From Halanaerobium saccharolyticum (GTDB taxonomy: Bacteria; Bacillota; Halanaerobiia; Halanaerobiales; Halanaerobiaceae), in assembly GCF_004362045.1 (NCBI RefSeq), contig NZ_SNWX01000001.1:141539-205538 (forward strand): 64,000 nt of DNA. The letters run 5' to 3'. Under the pieces are notes generated by a model that saw only the letters and a program-made list of their open reading frames with translations, was not told where the DNA came from and made no database searches. Positions 42,969-51,727 of this stretch are shown here, piece after piece. How positions within the stretch are numbered: the first letter of the stretch is position 1; each line of letters begins with the position of its first letter. The translations under genes were made by a program, and so were the position numbers.

Positions 42969-43571
42969 ATGAAAAAAAATAACAAAAAAACTATAAATAA
43001 AAAGAGCCTTACAGAGCAAATATATTCAATTTTAAAGGAACAGATTTTAAATAAAGAAATTGAGTTTGGAGAAAAAATAAACACTAGAAAAATAGCTGAT
43101 AAATATGAAGTAAGCCTGATGCCTGTAAGAGATGCGTTGAGAAGGTTAGCAAATGAAGGTATTGTTGAGAAACGCCCCCGAGTTGGTTTTTTTGCCAAAG
43201 ATTTTAGTAAAAAAGAAATTAAGGAAATTAAAGAATTAAGAAGAATGTATGAATTATATTGTCTTGGTAATTATTTTCAGAATATAGACAAAGAAAAGGT
43301 AGCAAAATTAAGAGAAGAATTTGTGAAAAGTGATCAAAAGTATTTTGATAAAATTGATATAAAACTACATAAAGCTATTGTAAATGCATCAGAAAACAAT
43401 TATCTAATTAAACGGTACAACCATCTTGTAAAAAACTTCATTTCACTTTTTAGTTTTACTACTTATAAACGATTTGAAGATTCAAAAAAAGAACACATTC
43501 AGTTAATAGACGCTATTTTAGATGACAACTTAAAAAAAGCAAAAGAGATTATCTTAAAACATTTAGGTTAA
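42969..43571 (+). CDS. GntR-family regulator with FCD domain (gntR-2)
   Basis: Second GntR/FCD protein, about 200 residues from ATG 42969 (SD AGGAAGGG); an in-frame TTG at 42924 is less likely. The winged helix (KSLTEQIYSILKEQILNKEIEFGEK...NTRKIADKYEVSLMPVRDAL) is clearly homologous to gntR-1 but the rest has diverged strongly, and the gene is markedly more AT- and Lys-rich. FCD metal residues are retained (DIKLHKAI, KEHIQLI). It sits between gntR-1 and dgoD and has its own copy of the operator. It may compete with gntR-1 for the same sites or sense a different effector. Confidence 0.9.
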   Translation: MKKNNKKTINKKSLTEQIYSILKEQILNKEIEFGEKINTRKIADKYEVSLMPVRDALRRLANEGIVEKRPRVGFFAKDFSKKEIKEIKELRRMYELYCLGNYFQNIDKEKVAKLREEFVKSDQKYFDKIDIKLHKAIVNASENNYLIKRYNHLVKNFISLFSFTTYKRFEDSKKEHIQLIDAILDDNLKKAKEIILKHLG

Positions 43572-43589
43572 TATTTTATTATTTTGTGA

Positions 43590-43608
43590 TTGATATATTA
43601 GATATCAA
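43590..43608. promoter_or_regulatory. GntR operator (full form) before dgoD-1
   Basis: TTGATAT-ATTAG-ATATCAA: perfect 7-bp arms around 5 bp, the best match in the window. It lies 75 bp before dgoD-1; a TATAAT at 43651-43656 downstream lacks a good -35. Confidence 0.78.
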
Positions 43609-43682
43609 GACCAAACATCGCATAGTAAAATTATTAGATGAATGTTTTTTTATAATTCAAAATATTCAGAAGGGTGAAATAA

Positions 43683-44828
43683 ATGAAAATTACAAAACTG
43701 GAATTATTTAAAGTTCCACCTCGCTGGTTATTTCTTAAAATCTCTACAGATGAAGGGATTAGTGGCTGGGGTGAACCTGTAGTAGAAGGAAAAGCAGCTA
43801 CTGTTGAGGCAGCAGTTAAAGAAATGGAAAGTTATTTAATTAATAAAAACCCTATGCAGATTGAGGATATCTGGCAGACACTCTATCGAGGAGCTTTTTA
43901 CCGGGGAGGACCGGTTTTAATGAGTGCCATTGCTGGAATAGATCAGGCACTCTGGGATATCAAAGGTAAATATTTAAAACAGCCGGTTTATGAACTCTTA
44001 GGTGGTAAAGTCCGGAATAAAGTAAGAGTTTATTCCTGGATTGGCGGTGATCGACCAGCTAATGTTGCTGAAGAAGCAAAAAAAAGAAAAGAGGCTGGTT
44101 TTACTGCAGTTAAAATGAATGGAACATCAGAACTGCATTATATAGATAGTTATAAGAAGGTTGATCAAGCTGTAGCAAGGGTTGCAGCCATTAGAGAAAA
44201 GGTCGGAGATGATTTTGGGATAGCTGTTGATTTTCATGGTAGAGTTCATAAAGGTATGGCTAGAATCTTGTTTAAAGAGTTGTCTCCTTATCGGTTGATG
44301 TTCGTTGAAGAACCGGTGCTTTCAGAAAATTTAGAAGCTTTAGAAACATTGGATACATTTGGAATTCCAGTTGCTCTGGGGGAGAGATTATTTAGTCGCT
44401 GGGATTATAAAAAAGTTTTTGAACTTAATAAAGTAGATATTATACAGCCAGATTTATCACATGCAGGTGGAATATCTGAAGCACGAAAAATCGCTGCAAT
44501 GGCTGAAGCTTATGATACTGCTGTAGCTCCACATTCACCTCTGGGGCCAATCAATTTAGCTGCCAGTATTCAGCTGGATGCGGCAACTCCCAACGTATTT
44601 ATTCAGGAACAGAGTTTAGGAATACATTATAATAAAGATAATGATATTCTTGATTATTTAAAGGATAAAGATGTTTTTAAATACAAAGATGGTTATGCAG
44701 AAATTCCAACTGCTCCTGGTTTAGGAATAGAAATAGATGAAGATTTGGTTAGAGAAAAAGCTCAAGAAACTCATAATTGGAAAAATCCAGTTTGGAGGAA
44801 TGAAGATGGGACCATAGCTGAGTGGTAA
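43683..44828 (+). CDS. dgoD: D-galactonate dehydratase family protein (enolase superfamily), copy 1
   Basis: Mg2+-dependent sugar-acid dehydratase, 381 residues, aligning end to end with E. coli DgoD from memory (RWLFLKI, FYRGGPVLMSAIAGIDQALWDIKGK, GIHYN, PVWR..DGTIAEW). Metal and catalytic residues: Asp183 and His185 (DFHGR), Glu209 (EEP), Glu234 (LGER) and His284 (APHSPLGP). It would convert D-galactonate, or a close aldonate, to a 2-keto-3-deoxy acid. Start ATG 43683 after AGAAGGGTGA. It is followed at 39 bp by a LarA-family gene. No KDGal kinase or aldolase gene is in the window. The paralogue is at 56737. Confidence 0.9.
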   Translation: MKITKLELFKVPPRWLFLKISTDEGISGWGEPVVEGKAATVEAAVKEMESYLINKNPMQIEDIWQTLYRGAFYRGGPVLMSAIAGIDQALWDIKGKYLKQPVYELLGGKVRNKVRVYSWIGGDRPANVAEEAKKRKEAGFTAVKMNGTSELHYIDSYKKVDQAVARVAAIREKVGDDFGIAVDFHGRVHKGMARILFKELSPYRLMFVEEPVLSENLEALETLDTFGIPVALGERLFSRWDYKKVFELNKVDIIQPDLSHAGGISEARKIAAMAEAYDTAVAPHSPLGPINLAASIQLDAATPNVFIQEQSLGIHYNKDNDILDYLKDKDVFKYKDGYAEIPTAPGLGIEIDEDLVREKAQETHNWKNPVWRNEDGTIAEW

Positions 44829-44867
44829 AGAAATATTTCTAATATTATTTAATGGGAGGAGATCAAC

Positions 44868-46148
44868 TTGGAAAATGAGTTATCCAATAAAAAAGGTTAT
44901 TTAAATCAAAAAGAAATAACTAATTATTTATTAGAAATTAGCGAAGATATAGAAAATATAGATAATCTTTTAATAATTCCTCCAGATTATACCCGCAAAT
45001 TTTCTGGTTCAGGTAAAATTGTTTCAGAATTATATAAAATATTAGAAGATAAAGTAAGTCATATAGATATTCTAATTGCTTCTGGAACTCATGAGTCGAT
45101 GTCTAAAAAAATGATTAAGGACATGTTTGGTCAAAATATACCTCTGGAAAATTTTAATTTCCATAATTGGCGAGAAGATATAAAGAAAATAGGCATTATA
45201 CCGGCTGATTTAATTAATAAATTGTCAAAAGGCTATATGAAAGAAGAAATTCCACTAAAAATAAATAAAAGAATAGTTGAACCTAAATATGATTTGGTTC
45301 TTTCTGTGGGACAGGTCTTACCTCATGAAGTCGTTGGAATGGCAAATTATACGAAAAATATTGTTGTAGGTTGTGGGGGGCAAGAAATCATAAATAAATC
45401 TCATTATTTGGGAGCAATATCTGGGATAGAAAATGTTCTGGGAAGAGATTATTCTCCAGTTAGAAAATTATATGATTATGCTGAAAATAATTTACTGCAA
45501 AAGATACCTTTAAAATATATACTTACTGTTTGTTCAACTAATTTAGATACCGAGACTGATAATACAAAGGTAAAAGGCATTTTTTATGGGAGAGATAGAG
45601 AGATTTTTGAAAAAGCAGTAAAACTAAGTCAGCAGGAAAATATAATAGAACTTGATCATAAATATGACAAAATAATTGTTTATCTTGATCCCGAGGAATT
45701 TCAGAGTACCTGGCTGGGTAATAAGGCAGTTTATAGAAGCAGACTTGCTGTTGCCGATAAGGGAGAGATAATTATTGCTGCTCCAGGTATAAATAAATTT
45801 GGCGAGGATAAAGAAATAGATACTTTAATTAGAAAATATGGTCACTTAAAAAGCAGCAAGATTACTAGATTAGTTGAAGAAAATAAAGATTTACAAAATA
45901 ATCTTTCAGCAGCTGCACATTTAATGCATGGTTCTAGTGAAGGTAGATTTAAAATAACCTTAGCTGCTCCAAATTTGAGTAAAAAGGAAATAGAGAATGT
46001 TAATTATAATTATCTGGACATGGATAAACTTAAAAGAAAGTATAAATTAGAGTCTCTTAAATCCGGTAAAAATGTGATAGAAATAAATGGTAAAAAGGAA
46101 GAAGTATATTATATTGACAACCCTGCAACAGGTCTCTGGAAAGCTTAG
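44868..46148 (+). CDS. LarA-family nickel-pincer racemase/epimerase homologue, copy 1
   Basis: Protein of 426 residues in the lactate racemase (LarA) superfamily. Catalytic positions fit LarA spacing: His75 (SGTHES), His153, Lys163 ten residues later (PHEVVGMANYTK) and His179 sixteen after that (NKSH). In LarA these are the two proton-transfer histidines, the lysine that holds the nickel-pincer cofactor, and the nickel ligand. Some LarA homologues epimerise C2 of aldonates such as gluconate. Flanked by two aldonate dehydratase genes, this one probably interconverts C2 epimers of the imported sugar acid. Start TTG 44868 after GGGAGGAGA. LarB/C/E cofactor genes are not in the window. Confidence 0.85.
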   Translation: MENELSNKKGYLNQKEITNYLLEISEDIENIDNLLIIPPDYTRKFSGSGKIVSELYKILEDKVSHIDILIASGTHESMSKKMIKDMFGQNIPLENFNFHNWREDIKKIGIIPADLINKLSKGYMKEEIPLKINKRIVEPKYDLVLSVGQVLPHEVVGMANYTKNIVVGCGGQEIINKSHYLGAISGIENVLGRDYSPVRKLYDYAENNLLQKIPLKYILTVCSTNLDTETDNTKVKGIFYGRDREIFEKAVKLSQQENIIELDHKYDKIIVYLDPEEFQSTWLGNKAVYRSRLAVADKGEIIIAAPGINKFGEDKEIDTLIRKYGHLKSSKITRLVEENKDLQNNLSAAAHLMHGSSEGRFKITLAAPNLSKKEIENVNYNYLDMDKLKRKYKLESLKSGKNVIEINGKKEEVYYIDNPATGLWKA

Positions 46149-46219
46149 TTTGTTATTAATGGACTAAAATTATATAAGCTTATGAGACTATTAATTAATA
46201 TTAGAAGTGGGAGGTGATA

Positions 46220-46282
46220 ATGTTTTTGCTCCTGAGTTCTAGATCTACCAATAATTTTTTAAAAAAATTAAGGAGGAATTAA
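46220..46282 (+). CDS. Possible 20-codon leader peptide before the binding-protein gene
   Basis: ATG 46220 preceded by a strong SD (GGGAGGTGAT, 46209-46218) opens a 20-codon frame (MFLLLSSRSTNNFLKKLRRN) whose TAA (46280-46282) overlaps the SD region of the next gene and ends 3 nt before its ATG. The layout suggests translational coupling. Alternatively the SD serves only to stabilise the mRNA. No similarity to known leaders recognised. Confidence 0.4.
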   Translation: MFLLLSSRSTNNFLKKLRRN

Positions 46283-46285
46283 TCA

Positions 46286-47545
46286 ATGAGAAAATCAACA
46301 ATAATTATTCTGGCGGTTTCTTTATTAGTATTATTTAGTGGAGCAGCAGTGGCCCAGGATTATGCAGACGAGATTACTGTTTATAATTCAGGTGACTTAG
46401 AACATGATCCAGCTACAGCATATGATATTAAGAGATTTGAAGAAGAATATGGTGTCAAAGTAAATGTAGTAGAAGTTCCATGGCAGTATCAGATTGATAA
46501 GCTTACAACAGTTTTCTCTTCAAAATCTGATAAAGTAGATGCCTTTGTTGGTTCATATTTTATGCTTAACAACTTTGCAATGCCTGGTTGGTTAGAGCCA
46601 ATAGGATTTACAGAAAAAGGAAAAGAGAAATTCAGTCCTGGAGTAATAAAAGCAAGTACCTATCAGGGTACCACTTATGGTGCTCCCTTAATGTTAAAGG
46701 ATACAGAACTTTATTATCGCAAAGATTTACTGGAAGCAGAAGGTCTTGAAGTTCCCAAAACATGGGATGAACTTGTAAATGTTGCTAAAAAATTAACAAA
46801 AGATAAAGATGGAGACGGAAACATTGATCAATACGGATTTGCTTATTTAGGTGCTGATAAGTTAGGATTTACTTTTAGGACATTCCTCTATCAATCAGGA
46901 GGAGAAATGTTTGATGAAAATTTAAACCCTGTATTTAACTCATCTGCAGGTGTAAAAGCTCTAACCTTTATGAGTGATTTAATTAATAAGCATCAAGTAA
47001 CACCTAAAGGAATTATCAGTATGGGTGAAGGAAATGTTGGTGACTTATTTATTAGTGGTAAAGTAGCTATGGTGGAAAGTGTACCTCCTCTTCACGAAAG
47101 AATAATGAATTCAGACCTTTCTGGAAAAGCTTCTTTAGCATTAGCTCCTGAAGGTAGTGCTGGAAATACAACTTATCTTGATGGTAATGTTATTTATGTA
47201 AGCAGTTTTTCTAAAAAGAAAGAAACAGCCAAAGCTTTTGCTAAGTTCATGTCCAGTTATGAATCTTCACTCCATGAACTAGTTAGAGAAGGTAACAACT
47301 CTCCGAACCCTAGTGTATTTAATGATCCTAGAGTTAAAGAAAAATTTCCTGAAAAATGGGTAAATGTAATGCAGGAAAGTGTAAGCGATGTTAAAGCTGA
47401 ACCTTATCCTTTATATTTACAGGTTGAACAGACATTGAGACAGGAAATTCAAAAAGCTCTTAATGGTTCTAAAGCACCTCAAAAAGCTTTAGACGATGCA
47501 GCAGCTCAAATAAAGGAGCTATACACAAATGTATTAGGTATTTAA
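46286..47545 (+). CDS. ABC transporter solute-binding protein, family 1
   Basis: Extracellular binding protein, 419 residues, with signal peptide (MRKSTIIILAVSLLVLFSG...AVAQD). Family 1 features: YKDTELYYRKDLLEAEGLEVPKTWDELV-like block (LKDTELYYRKDLLEAEG), KDKDGDGNIDQYGF and VAMVESVPP. SD AAGGAGGAA precedes the ATG. It is the binding component of the ABC importer with the two permeases downstream, placed between larA and ilvD in module 1, where module 2 has a TRAP transporter. Probable ligand: an aldonate or its glycoside (inference from neighbours). Confidence 0.88.
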   Translation: MRKSTIIILAVSLLVLFSGAAVAQDYADEITVYNSGDLEHDPATAYDIKRFEEEYGVKVNVVEVPWQYQIDKLTTVFSSKSDKVDAFVGSYFMLNNFAMPGWLEPIGFTEKGKEKFSPGVIKASTYQGTTYGAPLMLKDTELYYRKDLLEAEGLEVPKTWDELVNVAKKLTKDKDGDGNIDQYGFAYLGADKLGFTFRTFLYQSGGEMFDENLNPVFNSSAGVKALTFMSDLINKHQVTPKGIISMGEGNVGDLFISGKVAMVESVPPLHERIMNSDLSGKASLALAPEGSAGNTTYLDGNVIYVSSFSKKKETAKAFAKFMSSYESSLHELVREGNNSPNPSVFNDPRVKEKFPEKWVNVMQESVSDVKAEPYPLYLQVEQTLRQEIQKALNGSKAPQKALDDAAAQIKELYTNVLGI

Positions 47546-47555
47546 TTGTTTGGTT

Positions 47556-47589
47556 TAAGGAAGGGTCTGCCTAGGCAGACCCTTCCTTA
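47556..47589 (+). terminator. Perfect 34-bp palindrome after the binding-protein gene
   Basis: AAGGAAGGGTCTGCC and its exact complement with at most a 2-4 nt loop, lying 10 nt after the stop and before the permease genes. No T-tract, so more likely an mRNA 3'-protecting hairpin or partial terminator that sets binding protein above permease. Confidence 0.75.
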
Positions 47590-47619
47590 TAAATTAAGCA
47601 GGTGAAAGGAGTTTAGATA

Positions 47620-48504
47620 ATGCTTAAAAAAATTTTCGATAAATATTTTCATTATTGGATGGTATTTCCAGCAATTTTATTATTAGCTTTTGTAGTTATA
47701 TATCCAACTTTTAATCTTTTTTATACCAGTTTGTTTTTTAAAAATGGGCAATTAGGTGTAACTCGTTTTGTTGGACTCCAAAATTATAAGAAGTTATTTT
47801 TTGATGCCAATTTTTGGCAGTATCTTGGCCATACTTTTGTATATGTAGGCTCGGCAGTTACAATTAGTTTAATTTTAGGCTTAATCATTTCTAATATCTT
47901 AAATAAGTCAATCAAAGGTAGAAGTGCTTTGAGAACAATTATGCTTTTACCGTGGATGATTCCTCTTGTTTTAACAGGTATTACCTGGCGCTGGATTTTA
48001 CAGGATATCTATGGAGCTTTTAATGCTTTGTTAATGCAGCTTGGTATTATTAATCAGTCAATTGCCTGGCTAACTGATGGAACTACTGCAATGATAGGAG
48101 TTATAACAGCTGATTTTTGGGCCAATACTCCTTTTGTCACCATTATTTTACTTGCTGGAATGCAGTCAATTCCAGATCAGCTCTATGAAGCTGCCGATGT
48201 TGATGGTGCTACCGGCTGGCAGAAGTTTTATAATATAACTCTTCCTTTAATTAAACCTTCTATCTTTGTAGCTCTAGTAATGAGAACTCTTTTTGCAATT
48301 AGAGCTCTAGATATAGTTTATGCCCTTACCGGCGGTGGACCTGGAGAAAGTACTGAAGTATTGGCAAGTTATATTTATAATTTAGGTCGTAGATGGCTGC
48401 GAATGGGTTATGGTTCTACTATAGGAGTTATTTTATTATTGATAACTATAGCTCTTGTGTTCTCATTTATGTTTATTTTAAAGCCAGGATCTGCAAGGGA
48501 GTGA
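47620..48504 (+). CDS. ABC transporter permease, MalF/UgpA type
   Basis: Permease of 294 residues with six membrane segments. EAA loop DQLYEAADVDGATGWQKFYNITLPL (about 189-213) and ALTGGGPGESTEVLA near the C-terminus are diagnostic. SD AAAGGAG before ATG 47620. Works with the next permease and the binding protein at 46286; the ATPase gene is absent here as in both ugp operons, again pointing to a shared ATPase. Confidence 0.9.
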   Translation: MLKKIFDKYFHYWMVFPAILLLAFVVIYPTFNLFYTSLFFKNGQLGVTRFVGLQNYKKLFFDANFWQYLGHTFVYVGSAVTISLILGLIISNILNKSIKGRSALRTIMLLPWMIPLVLTGITWRWILQDIYGAFNALLMQLGIINQSIAWLTDGTTAMIGVITADFWANTPFVTIILLAGMQSIPDQLYEAADVDGATGWQKFYNITLPLIKPSIFVALVMRTLFAIRALDIVYALTGGGPGESTEVLASYIYNLGRRWLRMGYGSTIGVILLLITIALVFSFMFILKPGSARE

Positions 48505-48512
48505 TTTAAATA

Positions 48513-49364
48513 ATGAAGTTTTTCAAAAACAAGTTAAATTCAGGAGATAATATAAGTTTATGGCAGTATTTATTTTTGGGGGCATATATACTTTTTAGTC
48601 TTTTCCCAATATATTGGATAATTATTACTGCTTTCAAAAATCCTTCTGCTGTTTTAGAACTGCCGGTAAATTGGATTCCAGAAAATCCAACAATTGATAA
48701 TTTTATTTATGTATTTAGAGAGAGACCATATTTAAGCTATACTATAAACTCAGTAGTTGCTGCTTTAAGTTCTACTCTTTTATGTGTAGTCTTAGGAACT
48801 CCTGCTGCTTATAGTTTTAGTCGTTATGATTTTAAAGGAAATAAGGTTATGTTTTTCTCAGTTTTAGTTAGTAGAATGATACCTCCAATAGCACTTATAG
48901 TTCCTTTTTATTCAATGATGCAGAATTTGGGACTTATTGATACCAAAATTGCTTTAATTATAACCTATTCATTTTTTAATTTGCCCTTTGTTATTTGGGT
49001 AATGAAAAGTTATTTTGATGAAATTCCAACCGGGTTAGATGAAGCAGCAAGAATTGATGGTGCAAGCAAATGGCAGATTTTTAAAGATGTAATACTGCCT
49101 GTTACTTTACCAGGTATTGCAGCTTCAGCAATGTTGGCCTTTATTTTTAGTTGGAATGAATTTGTATTTACTCTTGTATTAACTTTAACTCCAGCTGCCA
49201 AAACTTTACCAATAGGCTTGATGGACTTTATTGCCGATGATTTTATTGACTGGGCTCGACTCATGGCAGGAGGAGCACTCGCAGCGACACCGGCTATAAT
49301 TTTCGGTCTCTTTTTCCAGAAATATATTGTTGGTGGTTTAACAAAAGGTGCAATAAAAGAATAA
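48513..49364 (+). CDS. ABC transporter permease, MalG/UgpE type
   Basis: Permease of 283 residues, six membrane segments. EAA loop TGLDEAARIDGASKWQIFKDVILPV (about 173-197); ends with QKYIVGGLTKGAIKE, a tail shared with maltose/alpha-glucoside type permeases. Starts 8 nt after the preceding stop, with GGGAG about 10 nt upstream. The ilvD-type gene follows 23 bp after its stop, so the ABC importer and both dehydratases probably form one operon from dgoD. Confidence 0.9.
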   Translation: MKFFKNKLNSGDNISLWQYLFLGAYILFSLFPIYWIIITAFKNPSAVLELPVNWIPENPTIDNFIYVFRERPYLSYTINSVVAALSSTLLCVVLGTPAAYSFSRYDFKGNKVMFFSVLVSRMIPPIALIVPFYSMMQNLGLIDTKIALIITYSFFNLPFVIWVMKSYFDEIPTGLDEAARIDGASKWQIFKDVILPVTLPGIAASAMLAFIFSWNEFVFTLVLTLTPAAKTLPIGLMDFIADDFIDWARLMAGGALAATPAIIFGLFFQKYIVGGLTKGAIKE

Positions 49365-49387
49365 TTTTTAGTTAGGAGTTGATTTTA

Positions 49388-51106
49388 TTGCTTAGAAGTC
49401 AAAAAATAAGAAAACAGGGTGCAGAAATTGATGCCCTGCGAATGGGAATGGACTGGAAAGCAGAAGACTTAGATAAAATGCAGATTGTAATTGCCAATAC
49501 ATATGGTAATGGTCATCCAGGAAGTTTTCATTTAGATAAATATGTTACTTTGTTGAAAAAAGAATTAAAAGATATCGATGTAATGGGAAGCCGCATGACA
49601 ACCTCAGATATCTGTGATGGAATTGCTCAGGGTCATGATGGTATGAATTATTCTCTAGTTTCCAGAGAAATGATTGCTAACATGGTTGAAATTCAGGCAA
49701 TGGCAGCACCTTATGATGGGATTGCTCTTTTTTCCAGCTGTGATAAATCTGTACCCGCTCATTTGATGTCTATTATGCGTCTTGATTTACCGGCAGTTCA
49801 TATTCCAGGTGGTTCAATGGCTCCCGGCCCGGATGGATTGACCCTGGAAATGGTGGGAACTTACTCTGCTCAGCTGCAGCGGGGTGAGATTACAGAAGCA
49901 GAATTTAAAGAATATCAGTACTCAGCCTGTCCCAGCTGTGGAGCCTGTCAGTTTATGGGGACAGCCTCTACAATGCAGCTGATGGCAGAGGCCCTTGGTT
50001 TAGCTTTACCGGGAGCGGCCTTAATTCCTTCAAGCAGTCCTGCTCTGGCAGAAATGACAAAAGAAGCTGGCCATTATTTAGTTGATTTAGTCAAAAAGGG
50101 TCTTAAACCTTCTGATTTAATTACCCGCAAATCATTTGAAAATGCAGTGATGATCCATGCAGCAATTGGTGGTTCAACAAATGCTCTGCTGCATATTCCA
50201 GCAATTGCCCACGAATTCGGGATTGAAATCGAGCTGGATGAGTTTGATCAGATCCACCGGAAAATACCATTTATTGCAAATGTTAAAACAAGTGGTGAGT
50301 ATCCAACCCATTATTTCTGGTATGCAGGTGGACTGCCGGCAGTAATGAAAGAACTCAAGGATTATCTACATTTAGATCAGATGACTGTTACCGGCAAAAC
50401 TCTGGCTGAGAATTTAGAAGAACTTGATAAATTTAGCTATTTAGAATATATGGAAAGTGAAGCTCCCGCTAATCTGCCCGATGATGTGATCTATCCAGCA
50501 GCTGAGCCAATTAATAATGAGGGTTCTCTGGCGGTACTGAGAGGTAATCTGGCTCCAATGGGAGCAGTAGTTAAACATTCTGCAGTTGAGCCGGAAATGC
50601 ATCAGTTTAAAGGAAAGATTAAGGCTTATGATACCGAGGAAGAAGCGCTGGAAGCAGTACTCTCCGGTGATATTGTTTCCGGTGATGCAGTAATCATTCG
50701 TTATGAAGGACCAAAGGGAAGCGGGATGCCGGAGATGTTTTACACCAGTGAAGCAATTGCCTCAGATGAAATCTTAAATACTTCTACTGCCTTAATCACC
50801 GATGGACGCTACTCAGGAGCTACCCGCGGTCCGGCAATCGGCCATGTTTCACCAGAAGCAGTAGATGGAGGTCCAATTGCCCTGGTTGAAGATGGAGATC
50901 TCCTGGAAATTGATATTCCAGCTCGCAAACTGAATATTATCGGTATCAATGGAGTAGAAAAATCTGCAGCTGAAATAGATAAAATTCTGGCTGCAAGAAA
51001 AGAAAAGTGGGTCAAACCAGAACCTAAATTTAACAGTGGAACTCTGGGACTTTATGTGCGCCATGCTGTCCCTGCTGCTAAGGGCGCTTATATCGGTATG
51101 GATTAG
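49388..51106 (+). CDS. IlvD/Edd-family sugar-acid dehydratase, copy 1
   Basis: Fe-S dehydratase of about 572 residues. The start is TTG 49388 (MLRSQKIRKQGAE), supported by AGGAG at 49374-49378 and by the ATG at the same codon in copy 2. Family motifs: CDGIAQGHDGM (about 76-86), SSCDKSVP (Cys118), CPSCGACQFMGTAS (about 181-194), HAAIGGSTNALLH, and DGRYSGATRGPAIGH plus SPEAVDGGPIALVEDGD. It lacks a Cys in the first loop (IANTYGNGHPGSFHL). Length and sequence fit aldonate or dihydroxyacid dehydratases; the context with DgoD and LarA suggests an aldonate that is not handled by DgoD, such as the C2 epimer. It shares long identical DNA blocks with copy 2. Confidence 0.88.
   Translation: MLRSQKIRKQGAEIDALRMGMDWKAEDLDKMQIVIANTYGNGHPGSFHLDKYVTLLKKELKDIDVMGSRMTTSDICDGIAQGHDGMNYSLVSREMIANMVEIQAMAAPYDGIALFSSCDKSVPAHLMSIMRLDLPAVHIPGGSMAPGPDGLTLEMVGTYSAQLQRGEITEAEFKEYQYSACPSCGACQFMGTASTMQLMAEALGLALPGAALIPSSSPALAEMTKEAGHYLVDLVKKGLKPSDLITRKSFENAVMIHAAIGGSTNALLHIPAIAHEFGIEIELDEFDQIHRKIPFIANVKTSGEYPTHYFWYAGGLPAVMKELKDYLHLDQMTVTGKTLAENLEELDKFSYLEYMESEAPANLPDDVIYPAAEPINNEGSLAVLRGNLAPMGAVVKHSAVEPEMHQFKGKIKAYDTEEEALEAVLSGDIVSGDAVIIRYEGPKGSGMPEMFYTSEAIASDEILNTSTALITDGRYSGATRGPAIGHVSPEAVDGGPIALVEDGDLLEIDIPARKLNIIGINGVEKSAAEIDKILAARKEKWVKPEPKFNSGTLGLYVRHAVPAAKGAYIGMD
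49609..51000 (+). repeat. Long near-identical repeat, copy 1 (partner 62588-63998)
   Basis: The body of ilvD copy 1 repeats in the same direction at 62588-63998, about 13 kb away. Identity is total over several blocks, the longest being 506 bp. Such a direct repeat could recombine and delete or amplify the 13 kb between. Confidence 0.9.
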
Positions 51107-51159
51107 TTTTTGATAATCAAATCTAGTATTATATTTTAAATAAAACCATTGAATTAATA

Positions 51160-51188
51160 TTAAAGTCAGCTCGCGGGGCTGGCTTTAA
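51160..51188 (+). terminator. Terminator after ilvD copy 1
   Basis: TTAAAGTCAGC pairs with GCTGGCTTTAA (one G-U), with a 7-nt GC-rich loop, followed by ATTATTTATC. It closes module 1. Confidence 0.75.
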
Positions 51189-51284
51189 ATTATTTATCTG
51201 ATATTTATAAATTTTAGTTTAAAAAAATTCTTAAATTTCTTGCAGGAATTTCTGCTCCGGTGTTGAACATGTAGTATAGAGCAT

Positions 51285-51298
51285 CTGATATATCACAG
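51285..51298. promoter_or_regulatory. GntR operator (short form) before the gntR remnant
   Basis: CTGATATATCACAG, identical to the sites at 42144 and 55783 and in the same place relative to the start codon. It persists although the gene is dead. Confidence 0.7.
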
Positions 51299-51318
51299 AA
51301 AATTAGGAAGTGTTATTT

Positions 51319-51478
51319 ATGGTTATCAATAAAAAAAGCCTGATATAAACGATCAGAATTATCAAGGCAGGAACATGTTGGTTTAATTGATGCTATTTTA
51401 AATGAAGAAAAAGATAAAGCCTATAAAATCCTATACAGTCATTTAGATAGTGTTCATATAAAAGAAGAGGTACAATAA
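51319..51478 (+). pseudogene. gntR remnant with large internal deletion
   Basis: Starts with the same promoter, operator, SD and first codons (MVINKKSL) as gntR-1 and gntR-3, then stops at TGATATAA. The sequence continues at once with the C-terminal codons of the same gene (YKRSELSRQEHVGLIDAIL... to HIKEEVQ and TAA 51476-51478). About 160 codons covering the DNA-binding and most of the FCD domain are gone. The deletion junction is near 51341-51344. The remnant differs from both intact copies, so it was an independent third paralogue. Confidence 0.88.
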
Positions 51479-51560
51479 AATAAAAACCTGTAAAATATAA
51501 TTTGCAATCTTCGATCAGGTAATATAATATTTATAATAGACAGAAAATTATTTATAAATA

Positions 51561-51579
51561 CTGATATATTAGATATTAA
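51561..51579. promoter_or_regulatory. GntR operator (full form) before dctP-1
   Basis: CTGATAT-ATTAG-ATATTAA: matches the consensus with one change in each outer arm. It places the TRAP transporter under the local GntR proteins although its own gntR is a remnant. Confidence 0.72.
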
Positions 51580-51650
51580 ATATCTATTTAACTAATTTAA
51601 TTTGGGATAAGCATATAAAATTACAAGCCCTTATATTTATATAAATTTTT

Positions 51651-51658
51651 GGAGGTGG
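51651..51658 (+). promoter_or_regulatory. Extra SD in the dctP-1 leader
   Basis: GGAGGTGG lies 70 nt before the start, while the working SD is AGGAGGT at 51714-51720. The GTG within it opens a frame that runs on into dctP out of phase, so it is not a separate gene. Confidence 0.45.
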
Positions 51659-51727
51659 TAAATTTTCAAAAAGTTTACGAATATATTAAACAATTTAAGT
51701 TTTCCAAAAAAACAGGAGGTAGAAAAT

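Larger units (their letters stand above)
51107..51727 (+). other. Spacer with gntR remnant, operator and leader before dctP-1
   Basis: 621 bp without an intact gene. Contents: the ilvD terminator, the gntR promoter/operator region (51241-51298), the gntR remnant, a TTGCAA/TATAAT-like region (51502-51528; spacing only 15), the full operator at 51561-51579, and a leader with an extra SD. The part after the remnant is recognisably similar to the spacer between gntR-3 and dgoD-2. Confidence 0.75.
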
